DNA of 64,000 bases from Halogeometricum sp. S1BR25-6 (GTDB lineage Archaea > Halobacteriota > Halobacteria > Halobacteriales > Haloferacaceae): NCBI RefSeq assembly GCF_031624495.1, contig NZ_JAMQOP010000003.1, positions 124,001-188,000 on the forward strand, given 5' to 3'. Position numbers and translations under genes: made by a program. Below are positions 52,968 through 61,783 of this stretch, piece after piece. The first letter of the stretch is position 1. Each line of letters starts with the position of its first letter. Under the pieces are notes generated by a model. That model saw only the letters and a list, made by a program, of their open reading frames with translations. It was not told the DNA's origin and did not search any database.

Positions 52968-54656
52968 ATGGGTCTCGGTGATCAGCGAATTGCGCTTTCT
53001 GCCGCCTTCCTTCTCCTTGGAATAGCCGTCGTCTCACAGCAACTGTTAATGGGTGCTGCAAAGCCATGGGAGGGAATCTACACTTCCTTCCCAATGTTTT
53101 GGGGAGGTCTTGTACTCTCGGTAGCACTAATTTTAGCCTCCGTCCATCGATCGGAGCACTCATGGGGCACCGTTGCACTGTACATGGTCTCGCTGACTGC
53201 GGCTGTCGTCACCCATTCACTACTCTGGGCTCGACCGTGGGGGTACCACGACTCGTGGCGACACGTGGATGAGATTATGAGAGGATCGCTCTCGACGGCG
53301 CAGAACGTGTATCCCGCCTTTCATGCGTTAGGGCGAGGGCTCACCGCTGTGACTGGAGTCTCTGCTCGTGAGTTTGTCTCAGGTGTCCCGCTGCTTGTTG
53401 CGTTTCTCGGGTGCTTGGGCATTGTTATTATCGCGAGACGGTCCGGCGCGGATCGGCGAGCGTCGCAGATCGCCGCTATTGCTGTCACACCTGCCGTGTT
53501 TTTAGGATTCACTCCGCGTCCGTTTTCGCTTACGTATCCGTTTTTGTTCGTCATCATTTGGGCGTTATGGCTTCATAGTAGACGAGCCCGGATCCTAACT
53601 CTCGGGTTTGGTCTGGTAATGACCGTCTTCCACCCATTCCTCGCCGCTATCGCAACCGGTATCGTTCTCACTGCGGGGGTTGTCTCTTACGTGCGACCCT
53701 TCCGACAGTCAAGCAAATACGCTCGTACCGTCCGTCCAGGGTTTCTTGCCGTTGGTGTCGCAATCGGATTTGTATTACTCGTTCAGTCATCATTTGCAAA
53801 TGGGTTGATACTCGCTGCGGCACAAGCTGCCGGAGCGAACGTACAGGCACCTTCTGCAGACGGTGGCCCGGCAGGCGCCGGACTCATCCAAGCCGCGCTG
53901 TTTGAGCGGATTGGTGAGTTCCTTCTTCGGTCATCGTTCTTACTCGCGTTGGCACTTACCTCCGGTGTCGCGATTTATCGACAGTACAGCAACCGAAATA
54001 TCACCTCCGATGTCGCAGTCGCTGTCGTCTCTGGAAGTGCTGTTTTCGTCGGGTTTCTGGTGATTGCATTCATCCCGAAAGGAATCGGAATCACCCGCAT
54101 ATTTTCCCTCGCGCCGGTGTTTTTCGTTCCAATCATCCCGTATGCACTCTCGCACGTCGGGCGTCCCACGTGGCGGCAGATCGCTTCAGTGGGTGCCGCA
54201 TTTCTTATCGTCGGCGCGGGCGGTGCGACCGCGTTCGATTCACCCATGACGGGGGGCGTGGAGTACTCCGCGACAGAGTCACAAGTTGAGAGTATTGAGT
54301 GGGCCGTGGGCCATACAAGCGACCAGACCATCGTTGGCTCACGAATGACCCACTGGGTGATTGTCGGTCTCTACGGACGCGAAGCGAGCTCTGCGAGGTC
54401 TCGAATAGATGGGAACGGAATGTGGGCAACCCGTGCGCGAGGGGTTGAGTCCTACCGGTCGACAGTTGAGGGTCTCGTTGCTGTCGACGGCCCCGAAACA
54501 GCCCACGCCGAAATCGTGGCGAGAGAGTCAAGTGACCGGCTCCTGCGCTGTTTGCAAACGTTCGAGCAGCAGCAGAACCAAGTTTATGCGAACGGTGAAT
54601 CGGGCTTCTTTACACATGCCCGTCCACCGTCGTGTGCTGTTGGAGGAGTAACATGA
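52968..54656 (+). CDS. Large polytopic membrane protein, GT-C-like, 562 aa
   Basis: MGLGDQRIALSAAFLLLGIA begins a protein with about twelve membrane spans up to residue ~425, then a soluble domain of ~135 residues. The first outer loop has HDSWRHVDEIMRGSLSTAQN, where GT-C enzymes place catalytic acids, but no firm family match is visible. A role in glycan assembly is inferred from position after the sulfatase-fold and GT genes. The C-terminal domain ends with a Cys (ARPPSCAVGGVT). Confidence 0.75.
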   Translation: MGLGDQRIALSAAFLLLGIAVVSQQLLMGAAKPWEGIYTSFPMFWGGLVLSVALILASVHRSEHSWGTVALYMVSLTAAVVTHSLLWARPWGYHDSWRHVDEIMRGSLSTAQNVYPAFHALGRGLTAVTGVSAREFVSGVPLLVAFLGCLGIVIIARRSGADRRASQIAAIAVTPAVFLGFTPRPFSLTYPFLFVIIWALWLHSRRARILTLGFGLVMTVFHPFLAAIATGIVLTAGVVSYVRPFRQSSKYARTVRPGFLAVGVAIGFVLLVQSSFANGLILAAAQAAGANVQAPSADGGPAGAGLIQAALFERIGEFLLRSSFLLALALTSGVAIYRQYSNRNITSDVAVAVVSGSAVFVGFLVIAFIPKGIGITRIFSLAPVFFVPIIPYALSHVGRPTWRQIASVGAAFLIVGAGGATAFDSPMTGGVEYSATESQVESIEWAVGHTSDQTIVGSRMTHWVIVGLYGREASSARSRIDGNGMWATRARGVESYRSTVEGLVAVDGPETAHAEIVARESSDRLLRCLQTFEQQQNQVYANGESGFFTHARPPSCAVGGVT

Positions 54657-54687
54657 GAATTACGATACAGAACTGTATGAGGGCGGT

Positions 54688-54864
54688 GTGTCTACCACCA
54701 TCAGTATGCTTCTCGCACTTGTTCTCTCTGCTGTCGTTGTCGCTCCCCATAGCACATTCGGCGGTCGTCGAATCACTTCGCAAAACAACCTCTCTGCGAC
54801 AATCGCAGATGGAGCCGCGGCCACCATTAAAAACAACAAATTCGATGAGGTGATCTCTTCGTAG
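54688..54864 (+). CDS. Small exported peptide, ~58 aa
   Basis: From a GTG at 54688 (or ATG 54706) the reading has a signal-like segment (ISMLLALVLSAVVVAPHSTF) followed by RRITSQNNLSATIADGAAAT and a short polar end (FDEVISS). It begins 31 bp after the large membrane protein gene. The pattern resembles the start of SipW-type exported proteins, but the protein is very short and may be a truncated gene. Confidence 0.4.
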   Translation: MSTTISMLLALVLSAVVVAPHSTFGGRRITSQNNLSATIADGAAATIKNNKFDEVISS

Positions 54865-55202
54865 CGGTCGTCAATGGGGCATGAGACAACCCCGAAAGGA
54901 CGCCGCTGATTGCCGCTGCGACGACGAGCAGCGCACCGTACGCCCGCACCGGACTATCTACCACACGATGCAGCTGTATATTTAAACGACATAACTGTAA
55001 AAGACGATTTGCATCGCAACAAACGCGTGACTTCACGACGTGTGGAACGCTTGGACGGACGTCGGCTCACGACAGCGTGTAGTCAGAATGGGACGGTCAC
55101 CGCGACGAATTTTACCTGAGCCACGATTTCGAACGAACCAGAACCACTACGTGCAACCCCCCGGAACACACAATGACAGACTCGCCTCAGCGCATGTTAC
55201 GG
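54865..55202. other. 338-bp gap, no confident gene
   Basis: A minus-strand reading near 54830-54962 has one hydrophobic stretch (AYGALLVVAAAISGVLSGLS) and no family. A TATA-like run (tgtatatttaaacg) lies near 54975. Nothing else is evident. Confidence 0.35.
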
Positions 55203-55659
55203 CTACGGGAGAACGACGCGGCCAAGCGCGGTCTGCACGACGTCGGCAGCGCACTCGTGGGGGGACCGCGAGTTCTCGACGACCGCGTTCACCTGCTCAA
55301 GGAGCACATCCGAGCCAGCAATCGCAACCTCTGTCTCGTCTCCCCAACCCGATACTCGCCCGAAGCCGGTCAAACACGTACGACTCCGTGCTCTCGTGAC
55401 CGCTCTCGGTCGCCGCCGTCGAGAGTCGCTTCGCGAACGCTGGATCAGCCTCGTAGGAGAACGACCGCTCAACGGACGCAACGTCTTCCCACGGGGCCTC
55501 ACCACGAAGAACCTCGATGAGGTACGCATCGACTGCCTGCCGCGCGAACGTCGCCAACGAAACGTTCTCTCTTTCAGCGTGCTGAACGGCGAGCTGTCGA
55601 ACCGCTAGGCCGACCTCGACGGTCAGTGCGACGTCCGCTATCTTGGTGTCGCTCAGCAA
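55203..55659 (-). pseudogene. Broken duplicate of the C-terminal domain of the MBL-fold protein
   Basis: One frame gives DVALTVEVGLAVRQLAVQHA, then ENVSLATFARQAVDAYLIEV and SVERSFSYEADPAFAKRLST. The continuation (VLLEQVNAVVENSRSPHECA, ADVVQTALGRVVLP) is in the next frame. Both halves align to the last ~150 residues of the protein encoded at 56599-58821. The metallo-hydrolase part is absent, so only the DNA-binding-like tail was duplicated and then decayed. Confidence 0.8.
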
Positions 55660-55728
55660 CGTTTGACATCGATTGACAACAGACCGTCCGAACGCTTATT
55701 CGGAGTCACTGATTCAGTTCTGACAGGC

Positions 55729-55989
55729 ATGGCCAGCACGACTCGTGACAACGGCAATGGCGGTGTCGAGTTCGCTGACGAGGATGATGGACGAGTTACT
55801 GCCACGGATATCGAAACGGGTGTCGCCTCCTTCGGCGACGACCGTGCAGAGGCACTGCGGATGCTCGCCGACGCACTCGATGCTCACCACGGGAAGGGCG
55901 AGTCTGTTGATGACGGCGAAGTGGCCGCAGAACTCGGTCTCGACGAGGACGAAATCGGAAGCGAAGGCCGCCCACCGTGGGACACGTAG
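55729..55989 (+). CDS. hicB: HicB-family antitoxin-like protein, 86 aa
   Basis: I start at MASTTRDNGNGGVEFADEDD, after which VTATDIETGVASFGDDRAEA and LRMLADALDAHHGKGE give the partial RNase-H-like HicB fold. The end (EIGSEGRPPWDT) is typical of haloarchaeal HicB proteins. The cognate HicA toxin directly downstream is degenerate, so this is an orphan antitoxin. Confidence 0.78.
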   Translation: MASTTRDNGNGGVEFADEDDGRVTATDIETGVASFGDDRAEALRMLADALDAHHGKGESVDDGEVAAELGLDEDEIGSEGRPPWDT

Positions 55990-55990
55990 C

Positions 55991-56103
55991 GTGGGACGGA
56001 CGACGTTCACTCGTGGGTAGATGACCAACGAATAGTCCGCTACACCCATCAGTTGATACGCACGTCCGATCCCCAGGAATCGCGCTCGAACGACGTTAGG
56101 CAT
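55991..56103 (+). pseudogene. hicA toxin remnant
   Basis: A GTG two bases after the hicB stop opens GRTTFTRG and then stops. Further on, frame pieces IVRYTHQLIRT and SNDVR line up with the RYTHP, IRTGTLR and ANDF blocks of HicA, with an internal deletion. The dsRNA-binding-like fold cannot form. Confidence 0.55.
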
Positions 56104-56130
56104 ATATTCCTGTGAATCCGATTTCACGAT

Positions 56131-56337
56131 ATGGCGAAGAACATCCGCGTCGACGAGGAATTCCACGCCTACGTGGAGTCTCACAACCGGGACGGCGAAA
56201 CGATGGGAGAGACGCTTCGCCGCCTCACTCGGGGGCCGGACCCGAATGAAATCGCCGGCGTACTCTCTGAGGAGAGCGCGGACCGAATGGAGACAGCTAT
56301 CGAAGACCTCAGCGGGGCGGAGCAAGGGCCTCGATAG
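56131..56337 (+). CDS. vapB: VapB-family antitoxin, 68 aa
   Basis: MAKNIRVDEEFHAYVESHNR, then DGETMGETLRRLTRG, is a ribbon-helix-helix start; NEIAGVLSEESADRMETAIE continues as in the VapB encoded at 24923. Its toxin partner is reduced to a fragment directly downstream, so it is an orphan. The gene may still repress its own promoter or neutralise a toxin encoded elsewhere. Confidence 0.75.
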   Translation: MAKNIRVDEEFHAYVESHNRDGETMGETLRRLTRGPDPNEIAGVLSEESADRMETAIEDLSGAEQGPR

Positions 56338-56558
56338 AGCGCGAGAGGCGTTCGAGGACCGAAGACGAGACGGCGGCGCGTCTCGCAGGGGAGATGATGG
56401 CGCGAATCGACGAGAAGGGAAACCACCGCCGGAAGGCTAGCCCGGTCGACGTGAACGACGCGCACATCGCCGGCATCGCTACCGACCTCGGCGAACCGGT
56501 GCTTACCGATAATGTGAGCGACTTCGAAGAACTCGGCGTCGATGTCGAAGAATACTGA
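56331..56558 (+). pseudogene. VapC toxin C-terminal fragment
   Basis: A reading without start contains TAARLAGEMMARIDEKGNHR, SPVDVNDAHIAGIATDLGEP and VLTDNVSDFEELGVDVEEY, the last half of a PIN toxin including its Asp residues. The N-terminal half with the first catalytic Asp is deleted at the junction with the antitoxin gene. Confidence 0.75.
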
Positions 56559-56598
56559 GTGTCCCGACACCCGGTTTCCTGACCCCGTCACGTCTCGT

Positions 56599-58821
56599 CT
56601 ACGGAAGAACAATTCGTCCAAGCGCAGCCTGAACGACATCGGCAGCGCTCTCGTGCGGCGAACGCGGATTCTCGACGACGGCCCCGACTTGCTCAACGAA
56701 CACCGCTGCTCCTGCAACCGCGACCGTTTGCTCATCCTCCAAGCCGACACTCTCCCGAAGTTGAGCTAGCGCGTACGCGCCGGTACTCTCGTAGCCGTTC
56801 TCGGTGGCGGCCGTGGAGAGCAACGCCGTAAACGCCGGGTCGGCCTCATACGTGAACGACCGCTCGACAGGCTCAACATCCTCCCACGGGGAGTCACCAC
56901 GAAGCACCCCTATGAGATACGAATCAAGTGTCTCCCGAGCAAACGTCGGCAGCGACACCCCCTCCCGCTCGGCTCGCTGGACGGCGAGCGTTCGAACCGC
57001 GGGGTCGACCTCGACAGTCAGTGCGACGTCCGTCTCATCGGTGTCACTGCTCGTCGCATCCTCGTCCGGCGGCTCTGGAGTCGCATCCGTATCGGGTTCT
57101 GGGTCGGGATCTGCAGACGAGTCCTCGGCAGTCTCGTCTGCCTGGTCATCGGAGTCGGAGACATCCGGTTCCGACTCCGGGTCGGGTTCTACAGTCTCGT
57201 TCGACGCTGCTGGTTCGCTCTCGGCGGTCGAATCAGTCGAATCAGTACTGGGGGCCGGGCGCTCACCAGACAGACCGACCGTTTCGACGAGCTGTGATTC
57301 GCTGTCGGGTGTCTCCTCGGACAGCTTCGCAGCCGTCGGTGGGTCCGATAGCTCAGGACCGGTCGTCCGGTACAGCGTCCCGTTCGATGCTCCGTTGACC
57401 GCCTGTTGGTTGGAGGTGTCTGCGGTCTGTGCCGTCCCACTGGACGCAACGCCGATATGGAGTCGCCGTTTGATCGCGGCGACGTCAACGCCTTCCCGCA
57501 CGAGCGTACACGTCTCACGTCGGCCGATCTCCGGAATGGATTCGATAGCGGCTAAGACCCCATCGTCGGCGCGGTCCGTATCCACTTGCCCTGCCCGGTT
57601 CCGCACACGCCGTTCGGTGTACTCTCCGACCCAGGGCGGTGCGGGGTAGTAACCGTCCTCGTAGAGCATCTCTGTCATCGACGACCCGGTCGCCCAGGAA
57701 AAGGAGTCCCACTTGTCTTTGTACTGCTCGAGCGCACGCCCGCGCTGATGGCCGACAACGACATGCGTCGGCGAGACGGCCTCAACCAGTTCGTCGAGCA
57801 CTGCCTCGCTCGGATGGTTCGAGAACGGATACGAACAAGCGGTCCCCGCGAAATCGCCGTTCGTCTTCGCCTCCGTATTACCGCCCTGAATTTGAACGAG
57901 CGACGCGCTTGCGTCGTCACTGATAGCCTCGAAGAGACGACCGCTGCTCCCATCAATCGGGACTTCGGGCCCGGCGATGGTGACGGCCCCGTGGTCGAGA
58001 CACTCGGCCGTCGACTCGAACGTGGGTACTGTCGTAATAGCCTCGTACTGATACTCGAGTGCATCGTAGAGTTTGGCCACCTGTCCGGCGAGGACGATAG
58101 GGAGATGAATCTCGAGTTCGTCGGCGACGGCGTCAAGCAGCGTTGCAAGCTGAACCCCCGTGAGCCCACTCGCCGTACAGAGGGTTTTCGACCCGGCGTT
58201 CGCGCGTTCGACGATGGTTCCGAGCGCGTCCGTGAGCTCCGTCTCGAAGCTATCGTTCGTCGCTGCAGTGAGAAACAGGACGTCCACGCTGGAGTACGCC
58301 TCTGGATCGAGCCCGGGATAGGCGGCCGCATCGCGCTCCGTGAAGTCTCCTGTCGCGAGTATCCGAACGCGGTCGTCGCCATCGCTGACGTCGATGAGGA
58401 ATCCACAGGCGCCAGGCGTGTGGCCTGCGGGGACGGGCCGAACGGCGACGGTCTCACCGAGGACCTCGTGCCACTCCGAAATCGGCTCGACACGGTCTAA
58501 GAGTTCGTCCGTGTTCGAGAGGTTGTATCGCCGCGCGCCTTCGGTGAACACGTCTCCCAAAATGGCCGCCGTATCCGGACTGGTGTAAATCGGCGCTCCA
58601 TCACGGTGTGCCTGGTCAAGCGCCTGATAGTGATCGAGGTGGGCATGCGTGAGAAGCACCGCTGCGAGATAGTCGTCGTCACGCAGCGTGGCGTCCAAGT
58701 CGATACCGTCACCCGCATCGACGAGGATGCACGCGGTTTGGTCGGTGTGGTCCTCCTCGATGCGGATGAGAACGGACTCGTTGCCGGCCTGTGGATTGGC
58801 GTGTTGATACGAGATATTCAT
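56599..58821 (-). CDS. MBL-fold (beta-CASP/RNase J-like) protein with acidic linker and DNA-binding-like C-terminus, 740 aa
   Basis: The metallo-beta-lactamase signature LLTHAHLDHYQALDQ (His59, His61, Asp63, His64), ATGDFTERDAAAYPGL and the late HVVVGHQRGRALEQYKD motif place residues 1-~400 in the RNase J/CPSF-like group. A ~150-residue Ser/Asp/Glu/Pro-rich linker follows. The C-terminal domain opens like a ribbon-helix-helix (DVALTVEVDPAVRTLAVQRA, then EGVSLPTFARETLDSYLI). It is divergent from orc1 B. A nuclease role in replication or RNA processing of this replicon is inferred. Confidence 0.85.
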   Translation of the reverse strand: MNISYQHANPQAGNESVLIRIEEDHTDQTACILVDAGDGIDLDATLRDDDYLAAVLLTHAHLDHYQALDQAHRDGAPIYTSPDTAAILGDVFTEGARRYNLSNTDELLDRVEPISEWHEVLGETVAVRPVPAGHTPGACGFLIDVSDGDDRVRILATGDFTERDAAAYPGLDPEAYSSVDVLFLTAATNDSFETELTDALGTIVERANAGSKTLCTASGLTGVQLATLLDAVADELEIHLPIVLAGQVAKLYDALEYQYEAITTVPTFESTAECLDHGAVTIAGPEVPIDGSSGRLFEAISDDASASLVQIQGGNTEAKTNGDFAGTACSYPFSNHPSEAVLDELVEAVSPTHVVVGHQRGRALEQYKDKWDSFSWATGSSMTEMLYEDGYYPAPPWVGEYTERRVRNRAGQVDTDRADDGVLAAIESIPEIGRRETCTLVREGVDVAAIKRRLHIGVASSGTAQTADTSNQQAVNGASNGTLYRTTGPELSDPPTAAKLSEETPDSESQLVETVGLSGERPAPSTDSTDSTAESEPAASNETVEPDPESEPDVSDSDDQADETAEDSSADPDPEPDTDATPEPPDEDATSSDTDETDVALTVEVDPAVRTLAVQRAEREGVSLPTFARETLDSYLIGVLRGDSPWEDVEPVERSFTYEADPAFTALLSTAATENGYESTGAYALAQLRESVGLEDEQTVAVAGAAVFVEQVGAVVENPRSPHESAADVVQAALGRIVLP

Positions 58822-58841
58822 GACAGTGTGTTTCGGGGCCG

Positions 58842-58853
58842 ATTATATCAATA
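58842..58853 (-). promoter_or_regulatory. TATA box of the MBL-fold gene
   Basis: Minus-strand sequence attgatataatc is centred about 26 bp before ATG 58821, the archaeal TATA-to-start distance. This supports the chosen start and a leaderless mRNA. Confidence 0.55.
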
Positions 58854-58963
58854 TGTGTGAGTAAATCGTTGGTAGTTTTATTGTCCGCTTGACTCCTGCC
58901 TAAAGACGGGGGTATGCGCTCGTAACTCTATCAACTGGGAGGGTTCGTCTCACTAGGGCCAGA

Positions 58964-58989
58964 GTGAGAGAGTACAGTTCGTCTGTCTT
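58964..58989 (-). repeat. ORB element upstream of orc1 B
   Basis: On the minus strand this reads aagacagacgaactgtactc plus tctcac, inverted relative to the four boxes downstream of the gene. It differs from them at one core position (aactgt for aaatgt). With those boxes it frames the gene as in origin A. Confidence 0.7.
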
Positions 58990-59104
58990 CTGACTCAGAA
59001 GGGCTATGTGAGTAGCGAGAACCGTCTCTACAGACTCAGACCGGACATACGAAACAAACGAACCGTGCTATTATATAGTCCCGGATCGAAGCATCGCTCA
59101 AGAG

Positions 59105-60313
59105 ATGTCGGGGCCGTTCAGCAACGTCACAGACACGATTTTCGATGAGAAGCAGGTGCTCACGGAGAATTACCAACCGGAGGAGATACTGGAGCGCGAC
59201 GAGGAAATCGAAGAGTACCGGTTTGCACTGCAGGATGTACTGTTCGGTCGCGACCCGGAGAACATCATGCTCTACGGGAAGGCGGGACTCGGCAAAACAG
59301 CCGTCACGAAGTACATGATGACCGCGCTCAGAGACGAAGTAACCAACCGAGATAGTGCCGATGAACTGACCGTCCACGAACTGAACTGTAACGGCAAGAC
59401 GCTGTTCATGGTCGTTCGCACGCTGGTAAACGATCTCCTTCCTGATCACGCGAGTCCGTTCCCGAAACGTGGCCTCGGAACTGGAGACGCTTTTGAAGAA
59501 CTGTACAAGCGATTAGATCGTGTCGGTGGGACACATCTCATGGTATTCGACGAGATCGACCATCTGGACGACGCAAACACTCTCCTCTATGAAATTCCTC
59601 GAGCAAAATCGAACGGGCACATCGCTCGATCCAAAATCGGTGTGATCGGCATCAGCAACAACTACACGTTCAGACGAAGCCTCTCTCCGAAAGTCAAAGA
59701 CACGTTGATGGAGACTGAAATTTCGTTCAGTCCTTACGATGCAACCGAACTCCAAACCATCCTTTCGACAAGAGCAGCACGTGCATTCGTCGAAGGTGCA
59801 TGCGATGAGTCAGCAATCAATCTCGCAGCAGCAATCGCTGCGAGAGATATGGGAAACGCCAGACAGGCGATCGATTTGCTTAGAACGGGTGCCGAGGCTG
59901 CACTCAAATCGGGTGATGATTGCGTTCAAGAGCAACACATCAAGGAGGCCCGAGACATCGTTAAGCGTGGGCAGCTTACGACTCGGATACGGGATCAAAC
60001 ACAACATGCGCAGTATATTCTAGAGAGTGTCGCTCGACTGGAAGCAGCCGGCCGCACTCCTGCACGGACTCGTGATATCCAGCACCGATATCAAACAGTC
60101 GCAGATTCGTGGGGAACGGATCCCCTTACGACGCTGAAGAGCGTTCAGGACCATCTCTCTGACCTTCACATGCTTGGCTTCCTCCGCCGGAGTGAGCAGA
60201 ACAAAGGCGAAAGTGGTGGTCGATACTTCGAGTATCAATCTGAATTGGATCCTGAGTTGATTCTGGATGTCAGAGAGCGGATCGAACATGGAGACACGCT
60301 GAATAACGGTTGA
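59105..60313 (+). CDS. orc1: Orc1/Cdc6-family replication initiator B, 402 aa
   Basis: MSGPFSNVTDTIFDEKQVLT precedes a Walker A (LYGKAGLGKTAVTKY, residues 56-70), a Walker B (LMVFDEIDHLDD) and sensor region GVIGISNNYTFRRSL. The C-terminal winged helix is TLKSVQDHLSDLHMLGFLRR. Length is normal. A TATA box (tattatata near 59069-59077) is set ~30 bp before the ATG. It differs clearly from initiator A but its flanking ORBs share the same core. Confidence 0.93.
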   Translation: MSGPFSNVTDTIFDEKQVLTENYQPEEILERDEEIEEYRFALQDVLFGRDPENIMLYGKAGLGKTAVTKYMMTALRDEVTNRDSADELTVHELNCNGKTLFMVVRTLVNDLLPDHASPFPKRGLGTGDAFEELYKRLDRVGGTHLMVFDEIDHLDDANTLLYEIPRAKSNGHIARSKIGVIGISNNYTFRRSLSPKVKDTLMETEISFSPYDATELQTILSTRAARAFVEGACDESAINLAAAIAARDMGNARQAIDLLRTGAEAALKSGDDCVQEQHIKEARDIVKRGQLTTRIRDQTQHAQYILESVARLEAAGRTPARTRDIQHRYQTVADSWGTDPLTTLKSVQDHLSDLHMLGFLRRSEQNKGESGGRYFEYQSELDPELILDVRERIEHGDTLNNG

Positions 60314-60347
60314 TTCAGAATGTGCCGAATCGAAATTGGTTCGTCTG

Positions 60348-60475
60348 AGACAGACGAAATGTACTCTCTCAGTGTTACTGAGCTGGATGTACCCTATTCA
60401 AAGACAGACGAAATGTACTCTCTCAGTGTTACTGAGCTGGATGTACCCTATTCAAAGACAGACGAAATGTACTCT
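60348..60475 (+). repeat. 54-bp tandem repeats carrying ORB elements (origin B)
   Basis: Units of exactly 54 bp start at 60348 and 60402, with a partial third at 60456. Each begins agacagacgaaatgtactct and continues ctcagtgttactgagctgga to tattcaa. The third stops matching after actct. Inside each unit cagtgttactg forms a small inverted repeat. A further ORB (agacagacgaaacgtactct) lies at 60648-60670. The rest of the 457-bp gap holds no gene. Confidence 0.85.
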
Positions 60476-60647
60476 TTCCTGCTCAAACCGACTTGATAGC
60501 AAAGCATGAACCGCCCTTTCAGTCTCATCGGACCGGTACTTCCGCTGTTCTATTCAGATAAATTATGCGAACATAAGGGATCCCCGCGGCTACCTCGGGA
60601 TATCCTAGACATTCGATACTCCTACAGGGTGCGCAATAGGGGCAGGA

Positions 60648-60670
60648 AGACAGACGAAACGTACTCTCTC
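60648..60670 (+). repeat. Outlying ORB element of origin B
   Basis: The box agacagacgaaacgtactct plus ctc repeats the start of the 54-bp units with one change (aaacg for aaatg), 192 bp beyond the last of them and in the same orientation. Confidence 0.7.
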
Positions 60671-60770
60671 ATTTGGTTAGGCACACACCAGAGAGCACTC
60701 ATAGGCTCTAACTCTAAACCCAGCCCACCTCCGCCCTAATTTCTTAGCTGAAGAACACGAACAGTCGCGT

Positions 60771-61598
60771 ATGAACCGTCGTCTCGTCGTTGGAGGTGCA
60801 CTCGTTTTCGTCCTCATGGTTGCCACCGCGGCCGTCGGTGTCCCGATCCTCTTCGAGGGACAGAAGAACAACAACACGACGGCGACCTACTACTACAGCG
60901 CCGAAGTGAGCACAAACGCGACGCTCACCGACGCGACGCTCTATCTCCCCCTCCCAGTCGATCCCGCTGGAACGCCGATCGTCGAAGACGTTCAGGTGAC
61001 GAGTTACGGCGGCCCCGACGCGAACTGGACGACCAGCGTCGTCAAGACGGAGCGCGGACCGATGCTGGCGATCGAAGCCGAGGAGATCGTCGGCGAGGAA
61101 CGCTACTATCTCGTGAACGAGAACGGCTCATTGGCCGACCCCGAGCCGATCAGACGCGAGGACGCGCCGGACGATATGACCGGCCTCCGACTCGAACCCG
61201 CGTTGACCCGATACGAGGTGATGGCACAGGTCACCGTCGAATCGTTCGGGAATGGCATCAAGAACGGTACCATCGAGACGCGGTATCCACAGGGGAACGC
61301 AAGTCTCCTCTCGGCTACCTACGACTACAGCCCGGGCGAGTGCGACCCGGTCTGGGGCGGCGAGGAGCAGACCTGCACGGCGTTCCGAGCCGATATGTAC
61401 GCGAGCTACGACACGAAGTCCTCGGCAATCGTCCGCGTCGGTGCCGTCGAACTCTGGGGCATCAACGAGTGGGGTTGGTTCTTCGCCAACAGCTTCAACG
61501 AATACACACAGCGCGTCGAACAGGTGGAATTCAACGGTGCTCACGATGGCTGGGTGAGCGCATCCGGCGAACTTCAAGCCGGGAGGGGGAGCTACTGA
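60771..61598 (+). CDS. Exported or membrane-anchored protein, 275 aa, unknown function
   Basis: MNRRLVVGGALVFVLMVATA is a signal anchor. The remainder is a soluble, acidic, beta-rich domain with many N-glycosylation sequons (NTT, NAT, NWT, NGS, NAS) and two Cys residues about 13 apart (GECDPVW, EQTCTAF) that may form a disulfide. GC-rich codon use marks the return to chromosomal backbone. No family is recognised. Confidence 0.7.
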   Translation: MNRRLVVGGALVFVLMVATAAVGVPILFEGQKNNNTTATYYYSAEVSTNATLTDATLYLPLPVDPAGTPIVEDVQVTSYGGPDANWTTSVVKTERGPMLAIEAEEIVGEERYYLVNENGSLADPEPIRREDAPDDMTGLRLEPALTRYEVMAQVTVESFGNGIKNGTIETRYPQGNASLLSATYDYSPGECDPVWGGEEQTCTAFRADMYASYDTKSSAIVRVGAVELWGINEWGWFFANSFNEYTQRVEQVEFNGAHDGWVSASGELQAGRGSY

Positions 61599-61783
61599 GA
61601 TTGGGATCTACCGACGCGCAGCGGCACGTAGTATATACGCGTATACACGATGCTTCGGGACGTCGAGACCACCGAACCACGAATTGACGAGGCCTCGTGC
61701 TGAATCTTTATCCCCATTCCCGTCAATCGGTTGACTGAGTTGTGCGCGGTACAAACCATACGCGGCTGAAACGAAACCGACCG

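Noticed and set aside
54827-55036. 69-aa minus-strand ORF with a hydrophobic segment
   Set aside because: No conserved features and it overlaps the end of a plus-strand exported peptide; too weak to call.
60348-60475. 54-bp repeats as a CRISPR array
   Set aside because: The units are contiguous with no variable spacers, there are only two and a part, and each carries an ORB; no cas gene is near.
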